Below are positions 34,840 to 43,770 of a stretch of 60,000 bases of DNA, piece after piece (the stretch's first letter is position 1; each line of letters begins with the position of its first letter). The notes under the pieces are model-generated. The model worked only from the letters and a program-made list of their open reading frames with translations. It was not told where the DNA came from and did no database searches. The position numbers were made by a program, and so were the translations under genes. Where the stretch lies: assembly GCF_011634775.1 (NCBI RefSeq), contig NZ_JAALXT010000006.1, forward strand, positions 1 to 60,000, written 5' to 3'. This DNA comes from Thalassoroseus pseudoceratinae (GTDB lineage Bacteria; Planctomycetota; Planctomycetia; Planctomycetales; Planctomycetaceae).

Positions 34840-35973
34840 TTATTTCACCACGCGATAGCCGCTCTTCTCGGCTTGTTTTTGGACGGCTTCAATGATGGCT
34901 TTGTCGAGCGTGTCATCGGGAGCGTCGGCGGCTTCGGCTTTCTTTTTCCGTTCGGCGGCGATGAACTTAGCCCGTGCGTCCGTCAGTTCCCGAATCTGAG
35001 CCTGAATCTCCTTGCGGGCTTTCTTTTGCTTCTCGATATGGGCTTCCAACTCCTTCAAGGACAACTTCTGCAAATCCTTCGGCAACTGATCTTTCTTGAT
35101 GTCCTTGATCTTGATCGTCCCGCGAGCACACCCATCGATCAAATCCCAATGGCAGAAGTAGTTCGCGGACGACTTCGCCAACGCTCGACTTGCATTGGCA
35201 TTGAGGTTCAACTTCAACGCATTTGTATCCTGCGCAGCTTGGTTTGCGGAGAATTTCTTCCGTTGGTCCGCGGCCCCGTAGGCAATGTAGGTCGCATTCA
35301 GTTTCACGTTGAGAGCTGTGATCTTGTCGTCTTGTGGTGCCGGAATCACGGCGACCGCTCGATTCTGATTGATCGTCAGGAAACTACCATCCGCAATCGA
35401 CGCGGCATGTTGCCAACGACCGTTGATGCCTTGGGTTTCGTCGCCACAGTGAATCGTACTGACGGTAATGCCCTTTTTGATCGCCTCTTTGCAAGCGAAT
35501 TCGTAATTCACCGGCCCTTGCGTGAACGGCTCGTTCCCGGCAATGAAGATGCACTTCATGTCATCTTCGTCGTCGGACCATTTCAACTCGTTGACGGCCG
35601 TCTGAATGACCAGACCGCAGTACTCCGAACCGCCCTGAATTTGAATCGCGAACAACGCTTCGGAGACGGCATCCAAATCGTCCGTGAACGTCACGAGTTG
35701 TTCCGGCTTGGCAGCACCGTACTTATAAAGAGCCACTTCCAACCGGGGACGTTTTCCATCGCGACGAAGTGTCGTGAACTCGTTGACCACGTTCCACAAA
35801 TGCTCGCGTGCCTGATTGATCAACCCGCCCATGCTGCCGGAATGGTCGAGCAAAATCGCCATCTGAATCTTCGGCACATCCTCTTCATCCGCCTGGACAA
35901 CTCGCTCGCCCAGCCCCGCCGTCAGAACACCTACCGCAACCGCAAACAATCCGATCAATCGACGTGTCACCAT
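34840..35973 (-). CDS. secreted VWA-domain protein
   Basis: The 377-aa product has a signal peptide ([20 protein letters not shown]) and a VWA domain with [17 protein letters not shown] (D43, S45, S47), followed by the domain body to ~220 ([25 protein letters not shown]). The middle ~220-290 has an alanine/asparagine-rich stretch. The C-terminal ~85 residues are a charged helix ([20 protein letters not shown]), probably a coiled coil. It is probably periplasmic; the ligand is unknown. On the other strand the same DNA is open for a long frame that continues into mnmG, but this is a codon-usage shadow. Confidence 0.8.
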   Translation of the reverse strand: MVTRRLIGLFAVAVGVLTAGLGERVVQADEEDVPKIQMAILLDHSGSMGGLINQAREHLWNVVNEFTTLRRDGKRPRLEVALYKYGAAKPEQLVTFTDDLDAVSEALFAIQIQGGSEYCGLVIQTAVNELKWSDDEDDMKCIFIAGNEPFTQGPVNYEFACKEAIKKGITVSTIHCGDETQGINGRWQHAASIADGSFLTINQNRAVAVIPAPQDDKITALNVKLNATYIAYGAADQRKKFSANQAAQDTNALKLNLNANASRALAKSSANYFCHWDLIDGCARGTIKIKDIKKDQLPKDLQKLSLKELEAHIEKQKKARKEIQAQIRELTDARAKFIAAERKKKAEAADAPDDTLDKAIIEAVQKQAEKSGYRVVK

Positions 35974-36213
35974 GACTCTTTCTCCTCAACACAGGAATTC
36001 GATACACTAGACAGTTTAACCGAGTATGATTCGCTCGCGGGTAACGGCTGTGTAACAAGAGATCAGCAACCCGAGACGCAAAATGTTCGATGGACAACGA
36101 CGCCGCAAAGTTCCCATTTGTCTCGTCAGAATTCCCGAGAACGCCGTGTTGACGATGAGTCGCCGTGTCAATCGTCAACACACCAACCGCACACCACCAC
36201 AAACAACAGACAC

Positions 36214-38052
36214 ATGACAACTACCTATGATTTCGATGTCGTCGTCGTCGGAGCCGGTCACGCCGGGACCGAGGCGGCTTTGGCGGCGGCCCGCATGGGC
36301 GCGAAGACGGCACTGCTCACGATGAACGTCGACACCGTCGGTGCAATGAGTTGTAACCCCGCGATCGGTGGCGTCGCGAAGGGGCAGATCGTTCGTGAGA
36401 TTGATGCGCTCGGCGGCGAGATGGGTCGCGTCATCGATGAAACCGGACTGCAATTCCGGATGCTCGGTCGCTCCAAAGGACCGGCAATGCATTCGCCACG
36501 AGCCCAGGCGGATAAAAAAGCCTATCAGTTCTCGATGAAAAACCGCGTCGAGCAAACCGATAACCTCGCCTTGCGGCAAGAAATGGTCGAGGGCCTGGTC
36601 ACGGAGACCGATGGCGAAACCACGAGGATCGCCGGTGTAAAGGTGCGAGGTGATGCGGTTTATCGCACGCGAGCGGTCGTCATCACGACCGGCACATTTC
36701 TGCAAGCGGTCATGCACACGGGTGAAGCGAAAGCCAGCGGCGGTCGAGCTGGTGAAGGCACGACCGGCACGCTTTCCGACTCCTTCCGTGAACTCGGGTT
36801 CGAACTCGAACGCTTCAAAACCGGGACACCCGCCCGAATCAATGGTCGCACGATTGATTTCGCTGCGTGCGAACGGCAACCCGGTGATGACGATCCGCAA
36901 CCGTTTTCCTACCTCACGGAATCACTGACGCAACCGCAACTCGAATGTCACATCACGACGACGAACGAGAAGGTGCACGAACTCATCCGGGCGAATTTGC
37001 ATCGGGCCCCGATGTATTGCGGCCAGATTCAATCCACCGGTCCGCGGTATTGTCCGTCGATCGAAGATAAAGTCGTGAGGTTTGCCGACAAGACGCAGCA
37101 CCAGATTTTCCTCGAACCCGAGGGCTACAACACTCAGGAATACTACTGTAACGGCATCTCCACGAGTCTGCCTCGCGACGTGCAAGACGCGATGATTCGA
37201 GAAATCCCCGGTTTGGAACACGCCGAAATCATGCGGTACGGGTACGCCGTGGAATACGATTTCGCCCCGCCCACGCAACTTCGGCCAACCTTGGAAACCA
37301 AACGCGTGGATGGTTTGTACTTCGCAGGGCAAATCAACGGCACGACGGGATACGAAGAAGCCGCCGGTCAGGGCCTGATCGCCGGTGTGAACGCCGCTCT
37401 CAAATTGAAGGGCGAACCGCCGTTCATTCTCGATCGCAGCCAGGCGTATCTCGGGGTGCTAATTGACGATCTCGTCACCAAAGGCGTCGACGAACCGTAC
37501 CGCATGTTCACATCCCGAGCTGAATACCGATTGTTGCTCCGGCAGGACAACGCCGACCGTCGGCTCACACCGCTCGGCCGCAAAATTGGGCTGGTTGATG
37601 ACGAACGCTGGCGACAACTCGAGCAGCATGAGGACGACATCCGTCGTGCCACCGAGCAAATCGAGAAACTTCGTCACCAGGGAAAAACGCTCGAAGAATG
37701 GTTGCGACGCAGTGAAATCGCATGGAATGACATTGTCGAGATGGCACCGGAGCTTGGGGATCTGAAAGTCGCCCGTCGCGCAGCCGAGCAAGTGCAGATC
37801 GAAACCAAATACGCCGGTTACATCCGTCGCCAAGCCGCCGACATCCAGAAACAACAAAAAACCGAAAAACTCCGCATTCCCGAAACACTCGATTTCGCCG
37901 CCATTCCGAACTTGCGAGTCGAAGCTCGCGAGAAACTCAGCCGCGTCCGCCCCCAGAACATGGGCCAAGCGGGACGCATCAGTGGGATTACTCCCGCGGA
38001 TTTGGCCATCGTTTTAATCTATTTGGACCAGCCGAACCGTCTGTCCTCTTAA
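36214..38052 (+). CDS. mnmG: tRNA uridine-5-carboxymethylaminomethyl modification enzyme MnmG (GidA)
   Basis: The 612-aa FAD enzyme works with MnmE to modify the wobble uridine of several tRNAs. ATG 36214 begins the conserved FAD fold '[20 protein letters not shown]', followed by [54 protein letters not shown] and [16 protein letters not shown]. The C-terminal domain has [33 protein letters not shown] and [20 protein letters not shown], all family-typical. The frame is open for ~1460 bp before the start, but this upstream part has no MnmG match and is not used. Length is normal (E. coli 629). Confidence 0.97.
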   Translation: MTTTYDFDVVVVGAGHAGTEAALAAARMGAKTALLTMNVDTVGAMSCNPAIGGVAKGQIVREIDALGGEMGRVIDETGLQFRMLGRSKGPAMHSPRAQADKKAYQFSMKNRVEQTDNLALRQEMVEGLVTETDGETTRIAGVKVRGDAVYRTRAVVITTGTFLQAVMHTGEAKASGGRAGEGTTGTLSDSFRELGFELERFKTGTPARINGRTIDFAACERQPGDDDPQPFSYLTESLTQPQLECHITTTNEKVHELIRANLHRAPMYCGQIQSTGPRYCPSIEDKVVRFADKTQHQIFLEPEGYNTQEYYCNGISTSLPRDVQDAMIREIPGLEHAEIMRYGYAVEYDFAPPTQLRPTLETKRVDGLYFAGQINGTTGYEEAAGQGLIAGVNAALKLKGEPPFILDRSQAYLGVLIDDLVTKGVDEPYRMFTSRAEYRLLLRQDNADRRLTPLGRKIGLVDDERWRQLEQHEDDIRRATEQIEKLRHQGKTLEEWLRRSEIAWNDIVEMAPELGDLKVARRAAEQVQIETKYAGYIRRQAADIQKQQKTEKLRIPETLDFAAIPNLRVEAREKLSRVRPQNMGQAGRISGITPADLAIVLIYLDQPNRLSS

Positions 38053-38217
38053 ATTGACGCAGCCGCGAATTTCCGGAAATTCCCAGATGCCCGCACAAGC
38101 CTGGCGGACTAGGCAAGAAACGCACATTGCCTAAAGTCTAGTGGGATCGGGGTTTACAGAACGAGACGCAACTGCGGGTCATCCGAAGGCTAAGTGTACT
38201 GACGTGGCAAATGCCTG

Positions 38218-38245
38218 TTGACCGATTTCGCAGTTTAGATACAAT
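38218..38245 (+). promoter_or_regulatory. sigma70-type promoter upstream of the HTH-REC gene
   Basis: TTGACC (38218-38223) and TACAAT (38240-38245) are separated by 16 bases, close to the consensus. Transcription would start near 38252 and leave a ~235-base leader before ATG 38486. Confidence 0.5.
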
Positions 38246-38251
38246 TTGGAA

Positions 38252-38485
38252 TCATGTTAATTCTGGAAAGTTTGGGGTAGCAGGGAAACTTAGTTACCTC
38301 TAGAATCCCTTCACTGGGTCAATTTGAGAATTTTCGAGGAATTTTGGCCGGCTCCCATGCTGGGTGGTTGTCCGGACGGATCGCAAAGCGATACCGGTGC
38401 ATGATGGCCCGTAGCTTTGTGAACCGGACGTAAAAACGTCTACCGCTTGCATTAGGCAAGCGCACGATTCAAAGGATGGATCAGA
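38252..38485 (+). promoter_or_regulatory. structured 5' leader with alternative helices
   Basis: The region between the promoter and the HTH-REC gene has several short inverted repeats. GTCCGG (38370-38375) pairs with CCGGAC (38424-38429), enclosing a hairpin ATCGC-AAA-GCGAT (38380-38392) and a small hairpin around 38396-38410. GACGT-AAAA-ACGTC (38427-38440) uses the same GAC as the closing stem, so the two helices exclude one another. A further stem CGCTTGC/GCAAGCG (38444-38462) lies just before the SD AAGGATGG. This could be a switch controlling translation. It is not an obvious match to a known riboswitch; the GCAAAGC string only loosely recalls c-di-GMP class I motifs. Confidence 0.4.
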
Positions 38486-39064
38486 ATGAAGACCGTCTTC
38501 ACAACAGGCGAAGCAGCCAAAATCTGCAACGTCAGCCAGCAAACCATTATCCGGTGTTTCGATTCCGGCCAGCTCAAGGGCTTCCGCGTGCCCGGCTCAC
38601 GGTTCCGACGGATTCCGCGAGACATTCTCTATCGCTTCATGAAAGACAACGGCATCCCGACCGATGCCCTCGAAAGCGGTAAACGAAAGGCGTTGCTTGT
38701 CGACGACGATGTGGATTTGGTCGAAATGATCCGCGATGTCCTCGACGCCGACGGCCGATTTGAAGTGCGTGTAGCCAACAACGGGTTCGATGCCGGAATG
38801 ATGGTCAAGGAATACCATCCCGACATTATCGTGCTCGACGTGATGCTGCCGGACATCAACGGAAAAGAAGTGTGTCAACGCGTGCGAAGCGACTCCTCGC
38901 TGGATGATGTTCGCATTATCTGCATCAGCGGGATGGTCGAACAAGACAAAATCGCCGATCTGAAGGCCGCCGGAGCGGATGAGTTCCTACAGAAACCGTT
39001 TGAAACCGACCACTTGATTGGTCGAATGTGTCGTCTGCTGGATATCGAACCGGTTCACGCATAA
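38486..39064 (+). CDS. HTH-REC two-domain response regulator
   Basis: The 192-aa protein starts at ATG 38486, with AAGGATGG ~8 bases upstream. Residues ~5-60 form an excisionase/MerR-type helix-turn-helix (TTGEAAKICNVSQQTIIRCF and GFRVPGSRFRRIPRDIL). Residues ~67-190 are a receiver domain: LLVDDDVDLVEMI with acidic D75-D76, the phospho-acceptor Asp in HPDIIVLDVMLPDING, ICISG, and the C-terminal DEFLQKPFETDHL with lysine of the KP motif. The N-terminal HTH-REC order is unusual compared with REC-HTH regulators. The histidine kinase follows on the same strand, so the pair is probably a two-component system, but its signal is unknown. Confidence 0.85.
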   Translation: MKTVFTTGEAAKICNVSQQTIIRCFDSGQLKGFRVPGSRFRRIPRDILYRFMKDNGIPTDALESGKRKALLVDDDVDLVEMIRDVLDADGRFEVRVANNGFDAGMMVKEYHPDIIVLDVMLPDINGKEVCQRVRSDSSLDDVRIICISGMVEQDKIADLKAAGADEFLQKPFETDHLIGRMCRLLDIEPVHA

Positions 39065-39134
39065 CTGCGAGGGCTTGGAGCGACGCGAGAACGGTGTCCA
39101 CGGATTGCGCTCAACAGGGAGCAGCGACAGCGCA

Positions 39135-40241
39135 GTGAACGGCATCGGTCCCGCGTCTCTGACATCCTGGCTGATCGAAAGCCTCACGCCGGGAAGCATC
39201 GAGCGAACGCTTCGGCATATCGCGACAGGTTGGCTTACGCTGGCATCCGCCGAGGCGGTTTGCATCTGGTGGCAATCGCGACCGTCCACACCGTCGATCG
39301 CGTTCGCCGCATCCGATGGGAACTCTGCGTTCGCCGATCCCATGCCGCTTGCTGATGACGATTTCACGCCCATTCTCGAATGGACCGCGAACACGACAAG
39401 TGCGCCGATCGATTCGTTGCAACTCCAAGTCGCAATGGATTCGCCCGTGCGGTTTCGAGTCTTTGCAGGTCTTTCCGATCCGAAAGCCCAGCTACCAGAG
39501 GAACTCGAAACCGCCACACACCGCCTACTGGAACGCCTCGAAAGTGAGGCGACGATTGAGGAACGCCTGCTCCATTCCAAATTGGAGGCCATGGCCGAGT
39601 TCGCCGCTGGGGCGGGACACGAGATCAACAATCCGGTGGCGACAATCGTAGGTCGCACCAATCTGCTGCTTGCTGAAGAACCCGACCTCGGCCGCCGCGC
39701 TTCATTGGCGACCATTGGTGCCCAAGCGCTGAGAATTCGAGACATGATCGGCGATGCGATGCTCTTTGCGCGTCCGCCGAAACCACATCTTCAAACGCTC
39801 GATCTCAAAACGGTGCTACCGGAAATCGTCGCGCCGTACGAGAGTCGATATCGTGCCAAGAAGGTGACGCTGACCCAAAACCCGATTCCGTCGCTGATGG
39901 TCTCGGCCGACCGTACTCAGTTGGCGGTTGTGATTTCGGGACTCTTGCAGAATGCTTTGGATGCAACCCCACCCGACGGGAATGTGGAACTCGCGGTGGA
40001 GCCTCTGACGCCATCCTTGGCACGGATCGAAATCACCGATTCCGGCACGGGGCTTTCTGAAACCGATCGTCTGCATTTGTTCGATCCATTCTATTCCGGT
40101 CGGCAAGCCGGTCGAGGATTGGGGTTTGGATTATCCAAGGCATGGCGGATTGTGACGCAACACGGCGGACGAATCGCCATGGAAGATTCCGCGTCCGGCG
40201 GATGCCGTTGTTTGGTCGACTGGCCAACGCCAACCGACTAA
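39135..40241 (+). CDS. soluble sensor histidine kinase
   Basis: The frame is open from 39018, where it overlaps the response regulator. I place the start at GTG 39135 (~368 aa), with AGGGAG upstream, but TTG codons at 39078 and 39109 are possible. No transmembrane segment is visible; the N-terminal ~150 residues may be a GAF-like sensor (LRHIATGWLTLASAEAVCIW, ASDGNSAFADPMPL). The H-box is EFAAGAGHEINNPVATI, the N-box GLLQNALDATPP, the G1 box EITDSGTGLS and the G2 box GRGLGFGLSKAWRIV. It should phosphorylate the adjacent HTH-REC protein. Signal is unknown. Confidence 0.85.
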   Translation: MNGIGPASLTSWLIESLTPGSIERTLRHIATGWLTLASAEAVCIWWQSRPSTPSIAFAASDGNSAFADPMPLADDDFTPILEWTANTTSAPIDSLQLQVAMDSPVRFRVFAGLSDPKAQLPEELETATHRLLERLESEATIEERLLHSKLEAMAEFAAGAGHEINNPVATIVGRTNLLLAEEPDLGRRASLATIGAQALRIRDMIGDAMLFARPPKPHLQTLDLKTVLPEIVAPYESRYRAKKVTLTQNPIPSLMVSADRTQLAVVISGLLQNALDATPPDGNVELAVEPLTPSLARIEITDSGTGLSETDRLHLFDPFYSGRQAGRGLGFGLSKAWRIVTQHGGRIAMEDSASGGCRCLVDWPTPTD

Positions 40242-40295
40242 GGCACAATGCGGATTTCGTGCGTTCGGTGTTGCAACTCCCAGGAGTCCGCGCAG

Positions 40296-42206
40296 ATGGA
40301 ATGTCTGCATACGTGGTTGGCCAGCTTGGTTAGCGGAATTGTCGTTTGCCTTGGTTCGATCATCCACGCCGCTGAACCGGTTCGCTTTGAAATCGATGCT
40401 CCGCCCGTGCAACTTGTCGGTGTTCCGATCCATTCGGTCACGTTCACGGCCATGACCGAAACCGGCGATGTGGACGTTACTTACAACGGGTCGCCGGAAA
40501 TCACGGGCGTCCGATGGGTTCAACGGGGCAAATCGAGCCCCTTGCCACCGTTCGAGAATGGTCAGTTGACGTTGTCCACGGACCTTACGCTAAAGCAGTC
40601 TTTGCATCTCGACGGCGAAACCATCACCATCCGCACGACACCGAATTCCCCGGCAGTATCGGTTCACGTTCCGCGACGATACGGTTGGATGAGTCTGCTT
40701 CCTCCATTGCTCGCGATCGGACTAGCTGTTTGGTGGCGGGAAGTGGTATCGGCCATTGCCGTCGCCGTTCTTGTCGGGATGACTCTACTCACCACACCAA
40801 CTTGGTTAGGGCCACTTCGTGCCGTAGACACGCTCCTCGTTGGCACGTTGACCGACTCGTTGCACGTGGAAATCGTGCTGTTCACATTACTGCTTGGCGC
40901 GATGATTGGGTTGATGTCTGCCACTGGTGGAACTCGGGCGTTGGTTCAGAAACTCATGCAACGCACGACTCGCCGCGAGCACGGTCAAATGCTGACGTGG
41001 ATTTTGGGTGTGGTCATCTTCTTTGACGACTACGCGAACACCCTGCTCGTCGGCAGCACGATGCGACCGGTCGCCGATCGCCTGCGTTTCTCGCGAGAAA
41101 AATTAGCGTTTCTCGTCGATGCCACGGCCGCTCCGATTGCCGGTCTGGCGGTGATTTCCACTTGGGTCGGGTTTGAAGTCGCTCAAATTGGAGCCGGTTT
41201 GGAAAGTGTGGGCGAATCGGCGGACACAGCCTACACCGTGTTTCTTGCGACCATCCCGTACCGATTCTATCCGATTTTGTTGCTCGTTTTCGTTGGCATC
41301 GTTGCGAAGACCGGCAGAGACTTCGGCCCCATGCGAACCGTTGACCAAGTGGCTTGGCGAGACGGTGACGGTCTACCGCAAATCAGCGATCTCGCGAACA
41401 ACGAACGTTTTCAACTCCGTCATGCGATCGTACCGTTATTCGTGTTGTTGGCGTCGGTCGGTGGGGGTATGGCCATTGAACCAGACAACTCGACTCGCGT
41501 GCTGTTGCTGGCATCGTTCGCGGCGGTTGTCGCGGGATTGCTGACGGCGGTGATTTCGAGGACGCTCGATTTGGAAGCGTCCGTCGCGGCGGCGATCAAG
41601 GGAATGCGATCGATGTTGGCTGCGGTGGTCGTGTTGGTCTTGGCGTGGGCGATTGCCGAGGTTTGCAGTGAGAACCAACTCAACACCGCGGGATATCTTG
41701 TCAGTCAGATTGGAGATGAGTTCGCCGCCGAATGGCTGCCCATGGTGATTTTTCTACTCGCCGGTGCGGTGTCGTTTTCGACCGGAAGTTCGTTCGCCAC
41801 GATGGGGTTGCTCATGCCACTTGCGATTGCGGTACAATGGCAACTGCTCTCCGGTGATGCTGCTGCGGTGACGACTGAGGATCCGTTGTTGCTTGCGACT
41901 ATCGGTGCGGTTCTCGCAGGCGCGATTTTCGGCGACCATTGTTCTCCGATTTCCGATACCACAGTGCTCTCATCCGCCGCCGCCGGTTGCGATCACCTCG
42001 CCCATGTCCGCACACAAATGCCCTACGCACTCACGGTTGGAGTGGTCACACTGATCTTCGGATATGTGCCGATCGCATTCGGTGTATCGCCGCTGCTGAC
42101 TTTGCCGATTGGTTCCGTCGTTCTCTGGCTAATCGTCCGCTTCACCGGACAAACGCCCGATTCAGATGGTACACTTGGAAAGAATACACAAAATACAGAA
42201 ACGTAG
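40296..42206 (+). CDS. NhaC-type Na+/H+ antiporter with an extracytoplasmic N-terminal domain
   Basis: The 636-aa product starts at ATG 40296, with AGGAG nine bases upstream; an in-frame start at 40248 has no SD. A signal peptide (WLASLVSGIVVCLGSIIHA, cleavage before EPV) is followed by ~100 residues of beta-rich, Ig-like sequence (PVRFEIDAPPVQLVGVPIHS, VTYNGSPEITGV). ~11 hydrophobic helices follow with the NhaC signature: FFDDYANTLLVGSTMRPVAD, LVDATAAPIAGLAVISTWVG, AGAVSFSTGSSFATMGLLMP and AIFGDHCSPISDTTVLSSAA. The transporter probably exchanges Na+ for H+. The stop lies inside a REP-like palindrome. Confidence 0.85.
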   Translation: MECLHTWLASLVSGIVVCLGSIIHAAEPVRFEIDAPPVQLVGVPIHSVTFTAMTETGDVDVTYNGSPEITGVRWVQRGKSSPLPPFENGQLTLSTDLTLKQSLHLDGETITIRTTPNSPAVSVHVPRRYGWMSLLPPLLAIGLAVWWREVVSAIAVAVLVGMTLLTTPTWLGPLRAVDTLLVGTLTDSLHVEIVLFTLLLGAMIGLMSATGGTRALVQKLMQRTTRREHGQMLTWILGVVIFFDDYANTLLVGSTMRPVADRLRFSREKLAFLVDATAAPIAGLAVISTWVGFEVAQIGAGLESVGESADTAYTVFLATIPYRFYPILLLVFVGIVAKTGRDFGPMRTVDQVAWRDGDGLPQISDLANNERFQLRHAIVPLFVLLASVGGGMAIEPDNSTRVLLLASFAAVVAGLLTAVISRTLDLEASVAAAIKGMRSMLAAVVVLVLAWAIAEVCSENQLNTAGYLVSQIGDEFAAEWLPMVIFLLAGAVSFSTGSSFATMGLLMPLAIAVQWQLLSGDAAAVTTEDPLLLATIGAVLAGAIFGDHCSPISDTTVLSSAAAGCDHLAHVRTQMPYALTVGVVTLIFGYVPIAFGVSPLLTLPIGSVVLWLIVRFTGQTPDSDGTLGKNTQNTET

Positions 42207-42224
42207 GCTGGGTCGCGACCCAGC
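42203..42224 (+). repeat. REP-like palindrome, copy 1
   Basis: GTAG followed by the perfect palindrome GCTGGGTCGCGACCCAGC. It overlaps the last bases of the antiporter gene. Confidence 0.75.
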
Positions 42225-42254
42225 TCTTCTCACTCGTGAACCTAAGGGAGTATT

Positions 42255-42623
42255 ATGTCGTTTACGAGATTGAACCGTTTAGAAAATATGCGACGATGGA
42301 TTTGGAGTCTGACGTTTAGTTACGCGGCGTTGATGTTGCTAGAAGGTGTCAATCAATGTGTTACTCCCGACCCTGTCATTCTGAATTCTCTCGGAAGGTG
42401 GCTCTCGGGTCTCGCATTCATATCCTTGACACTCCTCGTTCCCGCGTTACTACTATTGCCGTTTTCCAAAAGGCAAGAAACTGAGGACGACTATTCAAAG
42501 TCAGCATTAGCTGCGGTTTCGATTGCAATCGTCATGTCGTCCACGGGGTGGTGGCTCTTGCTTGCTCTTCGAGGAGCATCTACCAATCCCCACAACGACG
42601 CTTTTGACCGTATCATGATGTAG
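42255..42623 (+). CDS. small membrane protein
   Basis: The 122-aa product starts at ATG 42255, with GGGAG five bases upstream. It has three hydrophobic stretches: WIWSLTFSYAALMLL (~15-30), GLAFISLTLLVPALLLLPF (~52-70) and ALAAVSIAIVMSSTGWWLLL (~85-105). Between the last two is a charged loop KRQETEDDYSK. No family recognised. Two GCTGGGTCGCGACCCAGC palindromes flank the gene, one on each side, in direct orientation. Confidence 0.65.
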   Translation: MSFTRLNRLENMRRWIWSLTFSYAALMLLEGVNQCVTPDPVILNSLGRWLSGLAFISLTLLVPALLLLPFSKRQETEDDYSKSALAAVSIAIVMSSTGWWLLLALRGASTNPHNDAFDRIMM

Positions 42624-42638
42624 TAATTGTCAGTAGAA

Positions 42639-42660
42639 GTAGGCTGGGTCGCGACCCAGC
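42639..42660 (+). repeat. REP-like palindrome, copy 2
   Basis: Same unit and orientation as copy 1: GTAG plus GCTGGGTCGCGACCCAGC. Confidence 0.75.
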
Positions 42661-42688
42661 TTTTCGTGCGTCCAAATCAAAATCGAAT

Positions 42689-42710
42689 GCTGGGTCATGA
42701 CCCAGCCTAC
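42689..42710 (-). repeat. REP-like palindrome, copy 3 (inverted)
   Basis: GCTGGGTCATGACCCAGC followed by CTAC: the same unit in opposite orientation with a changed centre (CATG instead of CGCG). Copies 2 and 3 are an inverted pair with 28 bp between them. Confidence 0.75.
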
Positions 42711-42726
42711 ATGCTGAATAAATCCT

Positions 42727-43746
42727 ATGACTCACGAACGACTAGCCGGCATCTTTACGCCGAATTTGGTGCCCTACAATTCTCGCGGCGAGATTAACGA
42801 ACGCGAGTTGCGGCGGTATGTGGATTGGTTGATCGAACGCGGCGTGCATGGGTTGTATCCGAACGGGTCGACCGGGGAGTTCACGCGGTTTACGTTTGAA
42901 GAACGCAAGCGGATCGTGGCGATCATTGCCGATCAGACCGCGGGTCGCGTGCCGATTCTCGCGGGGGCCGCGGAAGCGAACGTCAAAGAAACGTTGAAAG
43001 CGTGCGAATACTACGCCGGTCTCGGTGTACGAGCCGTCGCGATTGTGGCACCTTTTTATTACAAGCTCAGCCCGGCTTCGGTGTACGCGTACTTTCACGA
43101 AATCGGTCGTAACACGCCGATCGATGTCACGCTCTACAACATCCCGATGTTCGCCTCACCGATCGATGTGCCAACGGTGCAACGTTTGAGCGAAGAGTGT
43201 GAACGCATCGTGGCGATCAAAGATTCGTCCGGCGAAATTCCTCACATGATCCGCATGATTCGTGCCGTTCGTCCGAACCGTCCGGACTTTAGTTTCCTCA
43301 CCGGTTGGGATGCGGCACTTATGCCGATGATGCTCGTCGGCTGCGATGGTGGCACGAATGCATCCAGTGGCGTTGTGCCGGAGATCACGCGGAAACTCTA
43401 TGACCTCACCCAAGCCGGTCGTTTGGACGAAGCCCGCGAGCTGCAGTACGACTTGGTCGAACTGTTTGACACGATGATCTACTCCGCCGAGTTCCCCGAG
43501 GGCTTCCGTGCGGCTGTCGAACTTCGCGGTTTCGACATGGGACAAGGTCGGCAACCACTCGCCGACGAACAACGCACCGACATCGCGACTCTGAGTCGCA
43601 CGTTGCAATGCAAACTTGCCGAACACGGATTCACCGACGAACCGGTCGGCGGCTGCCCGATCAGTGAGGATCCCTCCGACGTGGCCGAAGTCGGAGCGAT
43701 CGTGCAAAACGTCGTCGCGGAGCTGCAACGTCGCGGATTGATGTGA
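42727..43746 (+). CDS. DapA/NAL-superfamily lyase
   Basis: The 339-aa TIM-barrel protein belongs to the dihydrodipicolinate synthase/N-acetylneuraminate lyase superfamily (class I aldolases). The Schiff-base lysine is K165 in [11 protein letters not shown], the catalytic tyrosine is Y137 in VTLYNIP, and the pyruvate-binding loop is GSTGEF (47-52). A C-terminal extension (~290-339; [20 protein letters not shown], then [10 protein letters not shown]) is longer than in DapA. The lack of dap neighbours and this extension suggest a substrate other than aspartate semialdehyde, e.g. a sugar acid; unassigned. The next gene is convergent, 24 bp away. Confidence 0.85.
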   Translation: MTHERLAGIFTPNLVPYNSRGEINERELRRYVDWLIERGVHGLYPNGSTGEFTRFTFEERKRIVAIIADQTAGRVPILAGAAEANVKETLKACEYYAGLGVRAVAIVAPFYYKLSPASVYAYFHEIGRNTPIDVTLYNIPMFASPIDVPTVQRLSEECERIVAIKDSSGEIPHMIRMIRAVRPNRPDFSFLTGWDAALMPMMLVGCDGGTNASSGVVPEITRKLYDLTQAGRLDEARELQYDLVELFDTMIYSAEFPEGFRAAVELRGFDMGQGRQPLADEQRTDIATLSRTLQCKLAEHGFTDEPVGGCPISEDPSDVAEVGAIVQNVVAELQRRGLM

Positions 43747-43770
43747 TCCCCAATTTTCAGCACCCGAGAC

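Noticed and set aside
34753-36213. Long plus-strand open frame (~490 codons) upstream of and in frame with mnmG
   Set aside because: It lies opposite the VWA gene and has no MnmG-like or other recognisable domain. MnmG starts at ATG 36214, where the FAD motif begins.
38370-38430. Possible c-di-GMP class I riboswitch (GCAAAGC string)
   Set aside because: The other conserved parts (GCAAACC, tetraloop and receptor) are not visible; kept only as a structured leader of unknown type.
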